A DNA stretch of 38,753 nucleotides from CAMBRQ01 sp945870325. Its GTDB lineage: Bacteria > Bacillota > Clostridia > Lachnospirales > Lachnospiraceae. The stretch's first letter is position 1. Each line of letters begins with the position of its first letter. The notes beneath the pieces were generated by a model. That model searched no databases and was not told the origin of the DNA. It was given only the letters and a program-made list of their open reading frames with translations. Location: NCBI RefSeq assembly GCF_050313795.1, contig NZ_JBNPMC010000033.1, positions 1 through 38,753 on the forward strand, given 5' to 3'. The position numbers were made by a program, and so were the translations under genes. Shown here piece by piece: positions 8,124-18,851 of this stretch.

Positions 8124-11100
8124 ATGAAGAATAATTGGAAACGGATAGTAGCATCAACATTGATTATGGCGATGTTTTTCACCTCAACATCAATGGAAAG
8201 TCTTGCGGCAGAGGCAGATGAAAATTCGCCGCCACCAAAGACGGAAGCAGATGTCGGGAAGAAACAGGAAGCAAATCAGACCATTAGTAAAGAAAATGTT
8301 ATTGAATCAGAGAAAACTGAGGATTCTACAACTTATGATGTGGGGGACGGCGTACTTGTAACAGAATTTTATGGACAAGATGTTAGATTCCGAAACGAGA
8401 ATGGGGAACTGATAGATTATGATCCATCTCTAAAGGAGATAGAATCGAGAGATGATCTTGAGGGTTATGCTTATGAGAATGCCGTGGGAGATAAGAAACA
8501 ATATTTTCCTGCAAATCTGACAGAAGAGACGCCGATCCTGATGGAAAAAGAAGGAAGCCAGATTCGTCTGGTCCCGGTTGAAGATCCGGCAGAGGTTGTT
8601 ACGATGCAGGGAGCGGAAGAGGCTAATGCTACTGTTTCTGAATCTGTTGAAAACGAGGTACAAAACGAAGAAGCAGGTATTGAAGAATATCAGATTGGTG
8701 AAATATCAAGTGACGAGTCACAGATCGCCGGAACACAGATTGATGCAGTGCAGACATCAGAAGCAAGTCTTGCCACAGAAGCAGTTACCGACATCTATGA
8801 AGAGACAAAAAACGAACCGGTCAAAGCGGTATATGGCAGAGAAGATGGTAAGGCTAGTTTTCAATATACGTCATTGGATAATGGAATCAAGGAAGAGATC
8901 GTACTTACTGAGAAGCCGGGAAAGAATACTTTCTCATTCCTTTTAGAAGTGCCGGGAATGACGATAAGGAAAAATCCAGTTGGTGAAGGTCTTACTATTT
9001 ACAAAGATAATGTGATTGCAGCATTCATTCAGGAACCTAATATGAATGATGCATCAGGTGACGCATATACGGAAGACTTATCATATTCTTTGGAAACATT
9101 GAATGAAGAAGAAGGAAAGTATTTATTGACATTAACAGCGTCAGAAGAGTATCTGGAGGATGAGGAACGTCAATATCCGGTTACCATTGATCCAACACTG
9201 GTGTGGAATGATAATTCCAGGATTAGTGATGTGTATGTTTTAAGTAGTTACCCAAACTACAATTATTATGTTGGGGGAATTACATCTTTCTATCTTGGTA
9301 ATGGAAAACAAGGAATATCAAGAACTTATCTGGCATTAGGAGACCTGAGTTCAATTTCAAAAAGGTATATTAAGCGTGCGACATTATCGGTGGTAGAGAC
9401 AGGGGTAGGAAAAGCAGACCGGACAGTTCGGGCTTTCCGAGTTACATCTGACTGGGCGCAGAATACCATTTCGTGGAATAGCCAGCCTGGTTTCGATGGA
9501 AATGAAATAGGGCGTTTCAACACAAAAGGTGCTTATCAGACAGATACCTTAGATGTTACCAGATTAATGCAGGGGTATGCAGATCGGAATTATTCGAATT
9601 ATGGAATCTTGTTAATGAAAGACAACGAGGGTGCGGCAAATACGGTTGCGCAATTCTTTGGTGTTCGCCATGCAACAGCGAATTATAGACCGAAACTGAC
9701 GGTAGAATATTATGATCGCCCGGCAAAAGCAGTGTCCGTAAAATTGGAACCGGAATATATTAAACCGGGAGAGAAGAGTAAGATTGAATGGAGTGGAATT
9801 ACTGCAGGTGATCTTAGTTATATTCAGTATCGTGCAGTTGAATATGATGAGAAGAATAATAAAGAATTATCAATAGAAACGAATTATTCCGGCAATACGA
9901 AGATTGGAACAACTGCAAATGGAAGTGCCGATGTTACAGTAGGGAAAGATGTATCGGAGGGGGCTTATAAAACCTATAAAGTTGGAGTTCGTGGTGTGGG
10001 TTCCAGTGGTGCTGTTGGTGATGAGAACTGGAAACTTCTGAAAGTTGATAATGCACCTCCGAAGGGTACGATTAAGGTTTTGGAAAATGGCACATCCCAG
10101 GAAGTTAATGTTCTGCGAGATACGGTAGAAATTGTTGGAGAAGTAGATGGAACGGGTTCGCCGATTAAGAGCAGTTCCATGAAGTTGTATGATAGTAAGG
10201 GCAATGTTGTAAAAGATATATATACGAATTCTACACTTTCCAAAATACAGACTGTTTTTACTCCGGAACTGGAAAATGGAACTTATACGCTAAAAATGAC
10301 GATGGAGGATTCTGTTGGATTCACAGCAGAATGTGAGAAACAGGTAACAGTTGTTAATAAACTTGCAGCACCTGTTCTAAAACCTGTCATTTCCAATCAG
10401 AGTAATGTAGAGATTGAGTGGGAGTTCCCATATGCTTCTGCAGAAGTGAATGGAATGGCATACAAGCTTCTGGAAAGTACGGAATGGATCACCATAGATG
10501 GGGTGACTGGAACCAGCGGAAAACTGGCAGTCAGCCTGCCGGAAGCAGAAGGTAATTATGATGTAACCGTGTGTGGAGTTGATGCAGCAGGAGGACGGGG
10601 AGCAGAAGCGGTTGTTCATTGTACTATTGATAAAACGCCGCCACGTGCAGAAATTACAGACATAGAACGTGGACTTCTCTTTGGAACGATTGCAGATGAC
10701 AATTTGTCCGGATGGGAAGTAACATTAAGACAGGAAGGAAGTACAGAAGCAGAGACTGTCCTGCAAGGACAGAAGGCAATCGAAGATGGATACATTGGTT
10801 TCTTCGATATGAGCGAGATGGAAGAAGACGTGCCGTATGAACTATGCTTAAAAGTAACGGATAAAGCAGGAAATGTTTCAAGCGTAGTTAAGACAATTAC
10901 AACTTCTGAAGAAGATATTCTGGCAAAGAGAATCATTGCACAGTTCTATGTTAAGAGACCGGATTATACTGCACACAGTGCCAGTCATATCGTCTTTCCG
11001 GCAAATGTGGAGAAATTAGAACTTGCAAAATGGCCTGTAACAGATGATATACCTGTCGGAGATACTAAGTGGTATTGTGATGAGAGGCTGGTCAGTTCTG

Positions 11101-14100
11101 AGAAAACATGGAATAAGAATCTTCCGAGTGCAGACAGCGGAACTCATTCAATTCTTGCGGTCATCACGAAAGATAATCAATTCTATTACAGCCGCAATAT
11201 CATAAAGAACCGGGAATTGATGGCTGTGAAAAAAGGAGAAACTGTAAACCTTCCGAAAGGATGTGTATCTTTTAGGCTGAATACGAGGGGAACACAGTCG
11301 AAGGCTAACATAACGATTGATGGAACAAAGATAGTAGAAGCAACAGACGGGGAAACTATTTATATTGCAAAACTTAATTCCGGATCAAGTGCGACAGCGT
11401 CCAGCATAAAAATTGAGCCTGTGAATGCATCAGAAGATACGAGCAGATGGATCCTGGAATTGGACTGTACAGAGGAAGAGACATTTGAACTGTCAGAGGC
11501 AGAGAATTATCATCCTTATGAAGCAGGGGTTAAAGACAAACTGAATTATAAGACTTACCTTCGCTGGCGTGGTGTTTCTGGCACATGGCCGCAGCAGGTA
11601 TCTTACGAGATATACAGAGGACAGGAGGAGGGCTTTACGCCCTCCGAAGAGAATCGGATTGCATCCGATGTGAAGGCGAATTACTGGGCAGAGATGAATG
11701 TTAATTATTCCAGAAGATTCTATTACAGAATCCGCGCAGTTGAAAAAGATGCGAGTGGGAATGTCATCAGGGCAAGCAGTTATTCTAATGAAATCGACAG
11801 TACCGTGATAGATGCGGACGAATATGTGAAGCGGATGGGGCTGAAGGAATACTGGGAGTATGCTGAATTTGATACACCTTCCGGTGATGGCAATATTGAG
11901 AAGAGCCGGGGGAATCTGGTCTATATACAGGCTGATGCCGAGATTCCGAACGAGAAACTTCCGGTCAAACTGGAGCGTACCTATAACAGTTTATCTTCAG
12001 AGAAGACGGCGTTTGGTGTAGGATGGACGCATAGTTTTGATATGGAACTTCTGAATATCTGTAAAAATGATTCGCTGGATTTCAAGAACATCGTCCTTAA
12101 GGATGGGAATGGGACGCTGTTCTTTTTTAACCGGAAGGATGATGGCAGTTACACCTCTTCCATGGGGAAATACATCAATCTGAAAAAAGAATCAAAAACG
12201 GAAGAAGTAGAACTACCTGATAAGGAAATCGGCGTGAAGGACAAGAAGAAAAAGGTCAAGGTTGTCAGTGAATTTACCATGGATACGAAGGATAATGTAC
12301 AGTATCGGTTTAATTCCGGTGGACAGTTGATCTATATGTCAGAAGCCAACGGCAATTTCTTATTATTTGAATATGAACCGGACAAAGGTCTTCTTTCGAA
12401 GATTACAACAAGTAAGAACCTTGCTATGGAGTTTGTCTACTATTCGGAGAAAGATTATGAAGAAGGGAAAGCGCGACCAGATGTTTTTACAGTGAAAGAG
12501 TTAAGGCTTCCGGATGGAAGTAAAGTCTCATATCAGTATACCGATTCGAGATTATCCGGCGTTACAAAGACAGGAACAGATAAGTCGTCTACTCTTCACT
12601 GGACTATGGAATATAATGATTCTCAGAAGTTAGTGAACCTATCTGATGCATGTGGTAACCAGTATCAGATTGACTATGATGGAGAAAAAGCGAACAAAGT
12701 TACGTATCCTAACGGTGAGGCAATCAGTCTGAAATATGATGTGGCAAGCAACCGGACAACGACCTACAAAGAAGTGACTGAGAACGGAAAGACAACGAAG
12801 ATTCTTCTGGAAGTTAATATTTTTGAGCCATCGTCTGGAAATAGTATACAGATGATAGATAATTCCGGTAATTCTGTTACCTACGAGTATGTAGACAATT
12901 TGCTGTCAAAGACTACGTATTCTATGATTTATCAGGAATTAGAAGATCAGAAAGTAGTACAGAAATCTACAGAAAAGACAGAAGTGAAGAAGTATTCTTC
13001 CAGAGAGAACGTAACAGAGGAGACTGATGAAGATGGTGTCAAGTCTACTTATACATATAATGAGAATGCACCTGAAAAATTAAGAGATCTGCCGACGGGC
13101 TATCGAGAAGTGAATGCAGAAGGAGATATTATCACGGATGAGACTTATATGTATGACAGCAACGGCAATGTGATCCGCTCCTATGATGCAGTGGATGGAA
13201 GAGTTGTTGAAACAACTTATTATGAGGAAGACGATGCGGCAGCAGGAAAGATAAAAGGAGAGATCAAATCCGAACGAGAATATTTCCTAAATGATAGTGC
13301 GAATCAGAGTTCTACAGAGACTACATATTCCTATGATTCATCCGGTAAAAAGACAGAAGTTACCACAGAAAAATCCGGGCAGTACACGGTGACAACCACG
13401 ACTGTATATGATGTCATGGGAAGAGAGATTAGTTCTACAGATACCCTAGGGACGACAACAACGATAGACTATGATCCATTCGGACGTATCAGCAAGATTA
13501 CGGCGAAGCAGGGGAATATTACGGATGTTGTGACTCGGGAATACGATAATAACGGGACGATGATCAAAGAGACCGATGAAGATGGAACGGTCTACACATA
13601 CACATATGATAACATGAATCGTGTCATAAAAGAAGGGATCCAAAAAGGAGATCTGTCAAAGACATGGACCACAGATTATTCCTATGGCAGTGTTGCAATT
13701 GATACCGGAAAAGGAAAGAAGAAGAATACCAAGCATGTTCTGATTACAACAGAAAAGAATCCGAATGGCGATATTCTGGAAGAAACCTATGCGGACACCT
13801 ATGGAAAGATTATCCGTCAGAAGAAGAATGGACTCTACGTAGATTATACTTACGACAGAGAGAATCATGTGCTTGTAAGCTGCCAGCTTGGTACGAATCC
13901 AGAGAATACAGATCCGATTGTGACAGCATATCTGTATGATAAGAACGGCAATGCATCTGGACAGATTCTGAATCCGGAGTACAGTACAGAAGCCAAGACA
14001 TTCGTGGTAACGAAGGATTCCCTGACTCAGAATATGACTTATGATAGTACCGGCAATGTCATCACCTCTACAGATGGAGAAGGAAATACCATCTCTTATA

Positions 14101-16757
14101 CCTATGATGCATATGGAAGAATCACTTCCGTGACACAGCCTTCAGTGGAAGGTGAAGCGGCGAATGTAACGAGGTATAAGTATGATGAATTCGATTCTCA
14201 GAACAAGAATGGTAATACGTTGAATACCGTTACTGATGCTTTGGGACGGACATCGGTCACGACTTATAACATGGCAATGCAGCCAGTCAGTGTGTTTGAC
14301 CGCGGAGACGGAACAGTTACAGCCATCAGCCAGAATTATACCTACGACAGCAAGGGACGGGTCTCTGAGCAAAAAGGAAGCCTGGGAACTTCAGTAACTT
14401 ATGATTACGATGGGAAAGACCGGGTAACTGCCAAGCATTATAAGAATGCGTCCGGAGCGGAGGAACTTCGGACCTCATACACCTATGACAAGTCAGACAA
14501 CATCACTTCCATGACGGATTATAAAGTTAGCGGAGGAACAGCATCACCATATCGCTATACAGAATATAAATACGACAGACTCAAGAGGATGACTAGCCTG
14601 ACGGAATTAAATACCAGTAAGGAGCCATCGGCAGTTACAGCAGCAGAAAAAGAAGCGGCAACTACGAAATATAGTTATGATATTGATGGCAATCTTCTCA
14701 CTGTTACCTATCCGCAGTCTGATTGGAAGGTGACTGGTCTGAAATACGAATATGACCAGAATAAATGGCTAAAGACTATCAAAGCAGTCATGAAGGATGG
14801 CAAAGAGGCAACGCTTCGCACATATGCTTATGATGAATATGGAAGTGTTGCTGACATTACTGACTATCGCGTGCTCTCTAAAACTGGCGAATTGGTAAGT
14901 AATCCGCAATCTACGGTGTGCCATTACGCTTATGACATCTGCCGAAGACCGGTATCCATGACCTATACAGATAGTGAGGCTTCGGATCTTGTAAAGGAAG
15001 CCTATACATACAGTTATGATAAGAACAGCCGTCTTGTTCGTGAAACCTTGCAGAACCTGTACCCGGAGAAGGAAGAGGATCGACAGGATGAAGTGCGTAC
15101 CTATCAGTATGATGTCAGGGGCAATCTGATCCGTACAGAAGTAGAGAATCAATTGGATGCGGCAAATAGTTACGTGCTTTCTTATACCTACGATGCAGTT
15201 GGCAACCGGCTGAAACAGGAAAGAAGCAGTACATTGGGCACACTGACCACGAACTACAGTTATAACAGTTTGAATCAACTACTGAACAGTGATACAAAAG
15301 ATGCGAACGGAACCGCTATATCGACGAAGGCTTACGCCTATGATGCGAATGGTAACCAGGTACGGGAAACGGATAGTGTAAGTAAAAAAGAGACCTTGAA
15401 TACCTATGATTCGGTAGGAAGACTGTCTGTTTGCACCATTACTGAGGATGGAAAGCAGAAGGTTCAGCAGACAAACCAGTATAATGGAGCAGGAAACAGA
15501 ATCCAGAAGACGGAAGATGGAAAGACCACGAATTATTATTACAGCAATGGCGGCGTATTGTATACGACTGATGGAAAGGGAAAAGGCACAAGCCTGAATC
15601 TCCAGGGAGCATCCGGTAATATTATTGCAACCGCAAGGAAAGAAGATGCAGGTGAAGGATACTATTATTATCACAAAGATCCGGCAGGCAGTACGACGAA
15701 TCTAAGAGACGCAGATGGAAAGAGTGTAGTTTCCTATCAGTATACAGATTTTGGTGAGACAAGTATTCATGGAGATACTGATTTTTATAATGAAATCTGC
15801 TACAATGAAACTATCTATGATAAGAGTACGGGTCTTTATTATTTAAGCGCTAGATATTACAATCCGGAGGATGGACGCTTCATCTCCCGTGACAGTTACC
15901 GGGGTGATTCGGCGAAGCCATCTACATGGAATCTATATGTATATTGCGCGAATAGCCCGGTGAACTATGAAGATCCGAGCGGACATATCGCAATCTCACG
16001 AATCGTTGGCGGAGTAGTCGGCGGAGCGGTTGGCTTCTGGGCTGGAAGAAAGATCGCAAAGAAGACTAAGGCGAAAGGCTGGAAGAAAGTAGCGATTGTT
16101 GCCGGATGTACGGTCGGTGGGGCAGTAGTTGGTGCAATCGCAGGACCGAGAGTGGCGAAGGTTGCGAAAAAGGCGGTTAGTTATGTGAGGAGAAAGATAC
16201 CGAGTCGAGGTCAGATATCCCGAACTTTGAAGACTACTGCGAAAAAAGCAAAATCCGGGGTAAAGAAGGCAGCAACGAAGACGCGGCAGGTAATTTCGAA
16301 AGGGAAATCGTCCACAATAGGAAAAGTGGCTGGACGGACAGCGAAAGGTTCATTAAAAGGTGCCGGTAATAGTGCTATTCAGAACGGATCTGCTGAGATA
16401 GCAAAAAAAGGGACAAGTCAGGAAAGATATGATCGCGTCAAAAAAAGTATTATTAGTGGCGCTGTAGGAGGTGCGATAAGCGGTGGAATAGGAGGCGTGA
16501 CAGAAGCGGTTGGTGTTGCCCAGAAAGGTTTAGGAAAAGGAGTGGCTACAGTTGCAACTGGAATAGCAAGTGGAATTGGTGGTTCCCTAATAATTGATGA
16601 TAACTGCTTCGTAAAATCAGCAGGTTTTGGTGCTGCGCAGGAACTTTGGAACACAGGATTTGGTACGTTAACAAATGGATTAGAATCCTCAGTGGTGGTG
16701 GGTTATTTGAACTGGTTGCCAGATTTTGCAATGGGATTTATTTCATCTTTACTTTAA
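8124..16757 (+). CDS. Giant secreted DNRLRE/RHS (YD-repeat) protein with variable C-terminal tip
   Basis: 2877 residues. The signal peptide is MKNNWKRIVASTLIMAMF..., with cleavage near LAA (about residue 29). A Glu/Ser-rich linker is followed by a DNRLRE domain (about 359-528), as in wall-associated proteins of Clostridia. Several Ig/fibronectin-like segments occupy about 530-1240. An RHS shell entry domain starts near 1255 (LVYIQADAEIPNEKLPVKLE), with many YD repeats at about 1385-2510. The RHS core is at about 2510-2620 (GLYYLSARYYNPEDGRFISR, then NSPVNYEDPSGH). The final ~257 residues are not a recognised toxin fold. They alternate glycine-zipper hydrophobic stretches (VGGVVGGAVGFWAG, GAVGGAISGGIGG) with a very Lys-rich segment (KKAKSGVKKAATKTRQ). 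RHS proteins typically encapsulate and deliver a C-terminal toxin; membrane activity here is inference. Confidence 0.92.
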   Translation: MKNNWKRIVASTLIMAMFFTSTSMESLAAEADENSPPPKTEADVGKKQEANQTISKENVIESEKTEDSTTYDVGDGVLVTEFYGQDVRFRNENGELIDYDPSLKEIESRDDLEGYAYENAVGDKKQYFPANLTEETPILMEKEGSQIRLVPVEDPAEVVTMQGAEEANATVSESVENEVQNEEAGIEEYQIGEISSDESQIAGTQIDAVQTSEASLATEAVTDIYEETKNEPVKAVYGREDGKASFQYTSLDNGIKEEIVLTEKPGKNTFSFLLEVPGMTIRKNPVGEGLTIYKDNVIAAFIQEPNMNDASGDAYTEDLSYSLETLNEEEGKYLLTLTASEEYLEDEERQYPVTIDPTLVWNDNSRISDVYVLSSYPNYNYYVGGITSFYLGNGKQGISRTYLALGDLSSISKRYIKRATLSVVETGVGKADRTVRAFRVTSDWAQNTISWNSQPGFDGNEIGRFNTKGAYQTDTLDVTRLMQGYADRNYSNYGILLMKDNEGAANTVAQFFGVRHATANYRPKLTVEYYDRPAKAVSVKLEPEYIKPGEKSKIEWSGITAGDLSYIQYRAVEYDEKNNKELSIETNYSGNTKIGTTANGSADVTVGKDVSEGAYKTYKVGVRGVGSSGAVGDENWKLLKVDNAPPKGTIKVLENGTSQEVNVLRDTVEIVGEVDGTGSPIKSSSMKLYDSKGNVVKDIYTNSTLSKIQTVFTPELENGTYTLKMTMEDSVGFTAECEKQVTVVNKLAAPVLKPVISNQSNVEIEWEFPYASAEVNGMAYKLLESTEWITIDGVTGTSGKLAVSLPEAEGNYDVTVCGVDAAGGRGAEAVVHCTIDKTPPRAEITDIERGLLFGTIADDNLSGWEVTLRQEGSTEAETVLQGQKAIEDGYIGFFDMSEMEEDVPYELCLKVTDKAGNVSSVVKTITTSEEDILAKRIIAQFYVKRPDYTAHSASHIVFPANVEKLELAKWPVTDDIPVGDTKWYCDERLVSSEKTWNKNLPSADSGTHSILAVITKDNQFYYSRNIIKNRELMAVKKGETVNLPKGCVSFRLNTRGTQSKANITIDGTKIVEATDGETIYIAKLNSGSSATASSIKIEPVNASEDTSRWILELDCTEEETFELSEAENYHPYEAGVKDKLNYKTYLRWRGVSGTWPQQVSYEIYRGQEEGFTPSEENRIASDVKANYWAEMNVNYSRRFYYRIRAVEKDASGNVIRASSYSNEIDSTVIDADEYVKRMGLKEYWEYAEFDTPSGDGNIEKSRGNLVYIQADAEIPNEKLPVKLERTYNSLSSEKTAFGVGWTHSFDMELLNICKNDSLDFKNIVLKDGNGTLFFFNRKDDGSYTSSMGKYINLKKESKTEEVELPDKEIGVKDKKKKVKVVSEFTMDTKDNVQYRFNSGGQLIYMSEANGNFLLFEYEPDKGLLSKITTSKNLAMEFVYYSEKDYEEGKARPDVFTVKELRLPDGSKVSYQYTDSRLSGVTKTGTDKSSTLHWTMEYNDSQKLVNLSDACGNQYQIDYDGEKANKVTYPNGEAISLKYDVASNRTTTYKEVTENGKTTKILLEVNIFEPSSGNSIQMIDNSGNSVTYEYVDNLLSKTTYSMIYQELEDQKVVQKSTEKTEVKKYSSRENVTEETDEDGVKSTYTYNENAPEKLRDLPTGYREVNAEGDIITDETYMYDSNGNVIRSYDAVDGRVVETTYYEEDDAAAGKIKGEIKSEREYFLNDSANQSSTETTYSYDSSGKKTEVTTEKSGQYTVTTTTVYDVMGREISSTDTLGTTTTIDYDPFGRISKITAKQGNITDVVTREYDNNGTMIKETDEDGTVYTYTYDNMNRVIKEGIQKGDLSKTWTTDYSYGSVAIDTGKGKKKNTKHVLITTEKNPNGDILEETYADTYGKIIRQKKNGLYVDYTYDRENHVLVSCQLGTNPENTDPIVTAYLYDKNGNASGQILNPEYSTEAKTFVVTKDSLTQNMTYDSTGNVITSTDGEGNTISYTYDAYGRITSVTQPSVEGEAANVTRYKYDEFDSQNKNGNTLNTVTDALGRTSVTTYNMAMQPVSVFDRGDGTVTAISQNYTYDSKGRVSEQKGSLGTSVTYDYDGKDRVTAKHYKNASGAEELRTSYTYDKSDNITSMTDYKVSGGTASPYRYTEYKYDRLKRMTSLTELNTSKEPSAVTAAEKEAATTKYSYDIDGNLLTVTYPQSDWKVTGLKYEYDQNKWLKTIKAVMKDGKEATLRTYAYDEYGSVADITDYRVLSKTGELVSNPQSTVCHYAYDICRRPVSMTYTDSEASDLVKEAYTYSYDKNSRLVRETLQNLYPEKEEDRQDEVRTYQYDVRGNLIRTEVENQLDAANSYVLSYTYDAVGNRLKQERSSTLGTLTTNYSYNSLNQLLNSDTKDANGTAISTKAYAYDANGNQVRETDSVSKKETLNTYDSVGRLSVCTITEDGKQKVQQTNQYNGAGNRIQKTEDGKTTNYYYSNGGVLYTTDGKGKGTSLNLQGASGNIIATARKEDAGEGYYYYHKDPAGSTTNLRDADGKSVVSYQYTDFGETSIHGDTDFYNEICYNETIYDKSTGLYYLSARYYNPEDGRFISRDSYRGDSAKPSTWNLYVYCANSPVNYEDPSGHIAISRIVGGVVGGAVGFWAGRKIAKKTKAKGWKKVAIVAGCTVGGAVVGAIAGPRVAKVAKKAVSYVRRKIPSRGQISRTLKTTAKKAKSGVKKAATKTRQVISKGKSSTIGKVAGRTAKGSLKGAGNSAIQNGSAEIAKKGTSQERYDRVKKSIISGAVGGAISGGIGGVTEAVGVAQKGLGKGVATVATGIASGIGGSLIIDDNCFVKSAGFGAAQELWNTGFGTLTNGLESSVVVGYLNWLPDFAMGFISSLL

Positions 16758-16805
16758 ATACCGACTGGATGAAAAAATACTATTCTTCATAGGGGGTACA
16801 GACAA

Positions 16806-18797
16806 ATGTTTGATTATAGAGCCGGAGTTTATTTGGGTTTAATAGGGTGGATTTTGGTTACTATTCTATGTGGTGGGGCAGATGGGTTCAAAGATGTATG
16901 GTTTCGTAAAAAGAATGATTTCCAAAGGGTGGGAGGATGTTTGCTATTGTTTGGTATTATGACGGTGATTTTTATGATTGAAATCAGTGAGATTCCATTA
17001 GTGCTTAATCGGGTATATACAAAAGAAGCAGGGGTGATAAAAGATTTTGTTTTAACAGATATAACCAGAAAACATTCGGATGTTGACCAATATACAATAG
17101 TATTGCAGGATCCCGAAGATGGATCAACGAAAGAATTTATCAAGGTTCCGGTAGCATATCCGATTCATAGAGGAATGGAAGTGGAGATACATTCATTTAC
17201 AGGAGCTCTTTTTGACGCAAATGCGCTGGCTAAAATTGAGGGACAGACAACTGATTATTATAAGAAGGGATATCGGAAACGTCCGGGAGAACGAATAATC
17301 GTTATATTTATAATATTAATCCATATGCTGCTATTGATGGGAATAGCAACGCGTGAATATGTAATTCACGGCAAAAAAAGAAGAGGAACACAATGGTATA
17401 TTTTTGCGTTATTGACAGCAGTCGCTTATGGAATCTTGCCGTTGGTCAGTTTGAAATATCCACATGAGAGTCTGTGGCTTGGAAGATGCATGGTGATTGC
17501 GGCCGTCTTTAACCTAATCGCAGAGGCAGGGCTTGCATGGGCTGCGAACATTGATGACCATCGGGAAGAATGGGATGCAATGTGGAAGCGTAAAAATGAA
17601 CGGGATAAGAATGAAAATGCTACCTTAAAGGAGACGGAGGAATTGAAAGTGCAGATAGAATTGGAAAGCCAAGATATTGCCAGTGAAGAGAAAGGTGAAG
17701 CAGAAAATAATCCGCAGTATCAATTCCAGCAGATGGGATACATGGCATCAGAACGATACTGCAGCTACAAATTCCGAAAGAGAATGCGAAGCAGCATGGA
17801 AGCCGTGGTAGTCGTTGAACTGCTGGATGTGCTGGCAGCCTTTATTATTGCGGTTCTCTATGAAGATATCAGAAGGTGGCTGGCGATTGGAATTGGGGGA
17901 TTTGTATTTTTAATTGTATTTGCTGTAGGATATCAGGCCGCTTATCGAAAGCATAGGGGAATCAAAGAAGCCATTTCATCTGGGGAGCCATGCGAATATT
18001 GCGTTGTAGAAGCCGAAATCTATGGATGGCTGGAATTCATCTGTGCGGACGGTCATAAAGAGATCTGGAAGATGAAACCGGATGATGATGCGAAGGTGAA
18101 GGAGGGGGAATTGGCAGTAGCAGTATATCTTCCCTCGATACACCAGGTATTTACCGAAGGGGCTAAGGATATGAACCGGCTGTTAGGCCTGAATGTGCCA
18201 GTCATGACAAAGAAAGAAAGGAAAGATAGAATTAAGGCAAGGCTATCTTCTGAAAAGAATCGAATTCATGTTGAGGAGCAAATGAGTAAAGAGGAGCATG
18301 AGATAAAAGGTGAAGAGGAGCAAAAAAGAGGAGAGATAAGAATGATACATCATATGATGGATATGACGAAAAATCAGGCGCAGCAGTACATGGAGAGCAA
18401 AAGAAAGAAACTTCAAAGGTCATGGATTATTATGATAGCGCTATCTGCTTTTACGCCGGTTTGGGCGATTATATTGTGTTCATTTGTCATGGGAAAATAT
18501 AGAATAGTACTATTTTTGGCTATCTGTATTCCAGGAATTGCCGGGGTCGTGCTGTTCCCTCGCATATTACGCAGGGAACTTCCCAGATATCGGGAAGCGG
18601 CTAAAGGAAAGGTTCAGTATGTGCACATAGAAGATATGAAGTTTAACGAGCCGATGGAGTTTGTTGACGAGGAAGGTAACTGCAGGAAGAAAATATTTGA
18701 AAGTGATAAGTATTCTGAGTACCGTGGAGAAGATAGTGTATACGTCGTCTATGTTCAGGAAATGGATTATTGGTATATGGAGAAACAGTTATTCTAG
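16806..18797 (+). CDS. Multi-pass membrane protein downstream of RHS, candidate immunity protein
   Basis: 663 residues, starting 49 bases after the RHS stop with ribosome site AGGGGG. I do not recognise a named family with certainty. The layout appears to repeat about three times: one or two hydrophobic helices followed by a small soluble beta-rich domain. Helices lie near residues 7-22, 40-58, 162-180, 195-215, 225-245, 340-380 and 540-590. The soluble domains resemble DUF3592-type extracytoplasmic folds (first one near 75-140, then around 395-450 and 600-660). A charged, coiled-coil-like cytoplasmic stretch lies near 460-525. Position directly after a polymorphic RHS gene suggests immunity or tip handling; this is inference by neighbourhood. 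Confidence 0.75.
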   Translation: MFDYRAGVYLGLIGWILVTILCGGADGFKDVWFRKKNDFQRVGGCLLLFGIMTVIFMIEISEIPLVLNRVYTKEAGVIKDFVLTDITRKHSDVDQYTIVLQDPEDGSTKEFIKVPVAYPIHRGMEVEIHSFTGALFDANALAKIEGQTTDYYKKGYRKRPGERIIVIFIILIHMLLLMGIATREYVIHGKKRRGTQWYIFALLTAVAYGILPLVSLKYPHESLWLGRCMVIAAVFNLIAEAGLAWAANIDDHREEWDAMWKRKNERDKNENATLKETEELKVQIELESQDIASEEKGEAENNPQYQFQQMGYMASERYCSYKFRKRMRSSMEAVVVVELLDVLAAFIIAVLYEDIRRWLAIGIGGFVFLIVFAVGYQAAYRKHRGIKEAISSGEPCEYCVVEAEIYGWLEFICADGHKEIWKMKPDDDAKVKEGELAVAVYLPSIHQVFTEGAKDMNRLLGLNVPVMTKKERKDRIKARLSSEKNRIHVEEQMSKEEHEIKGEEEQKRGEIRMIHHMMDMTKNQAQQYMESKRKKLQRSWIIMIALSAFTPVWAIILCSFVMGKYRIVLFLAICIPGIAGVVLFPRILRRELPRYREAAKGKVQYVHIEDMKFNEPMEFVDEEGNCRKKIFESDKYSEYRGEDSVYVVYVQEMDYWYMEKQLF

Positions 18798-18851
18798 GTG
18801 TAGTTATTGATTGGAGCATGAGATAAGAATGAGTTGATAAGGAGAACAATT

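Noticed and set aside
12300..15650. Many near-repeated DNA segments within the RHS gene, resembling a repeat array.
   Set aside because: They encode diverged YD repeats of one protein in one open frame, so this is not a CRISPR or mobile repeat.
15279..15674. Long open frames on the minus strand inside the RHS gene (also 14769-15278).
   Set aside because: They are mirror frames of the YD-repeat coding sequence, lack ribosome sites and have no recognisable domains.
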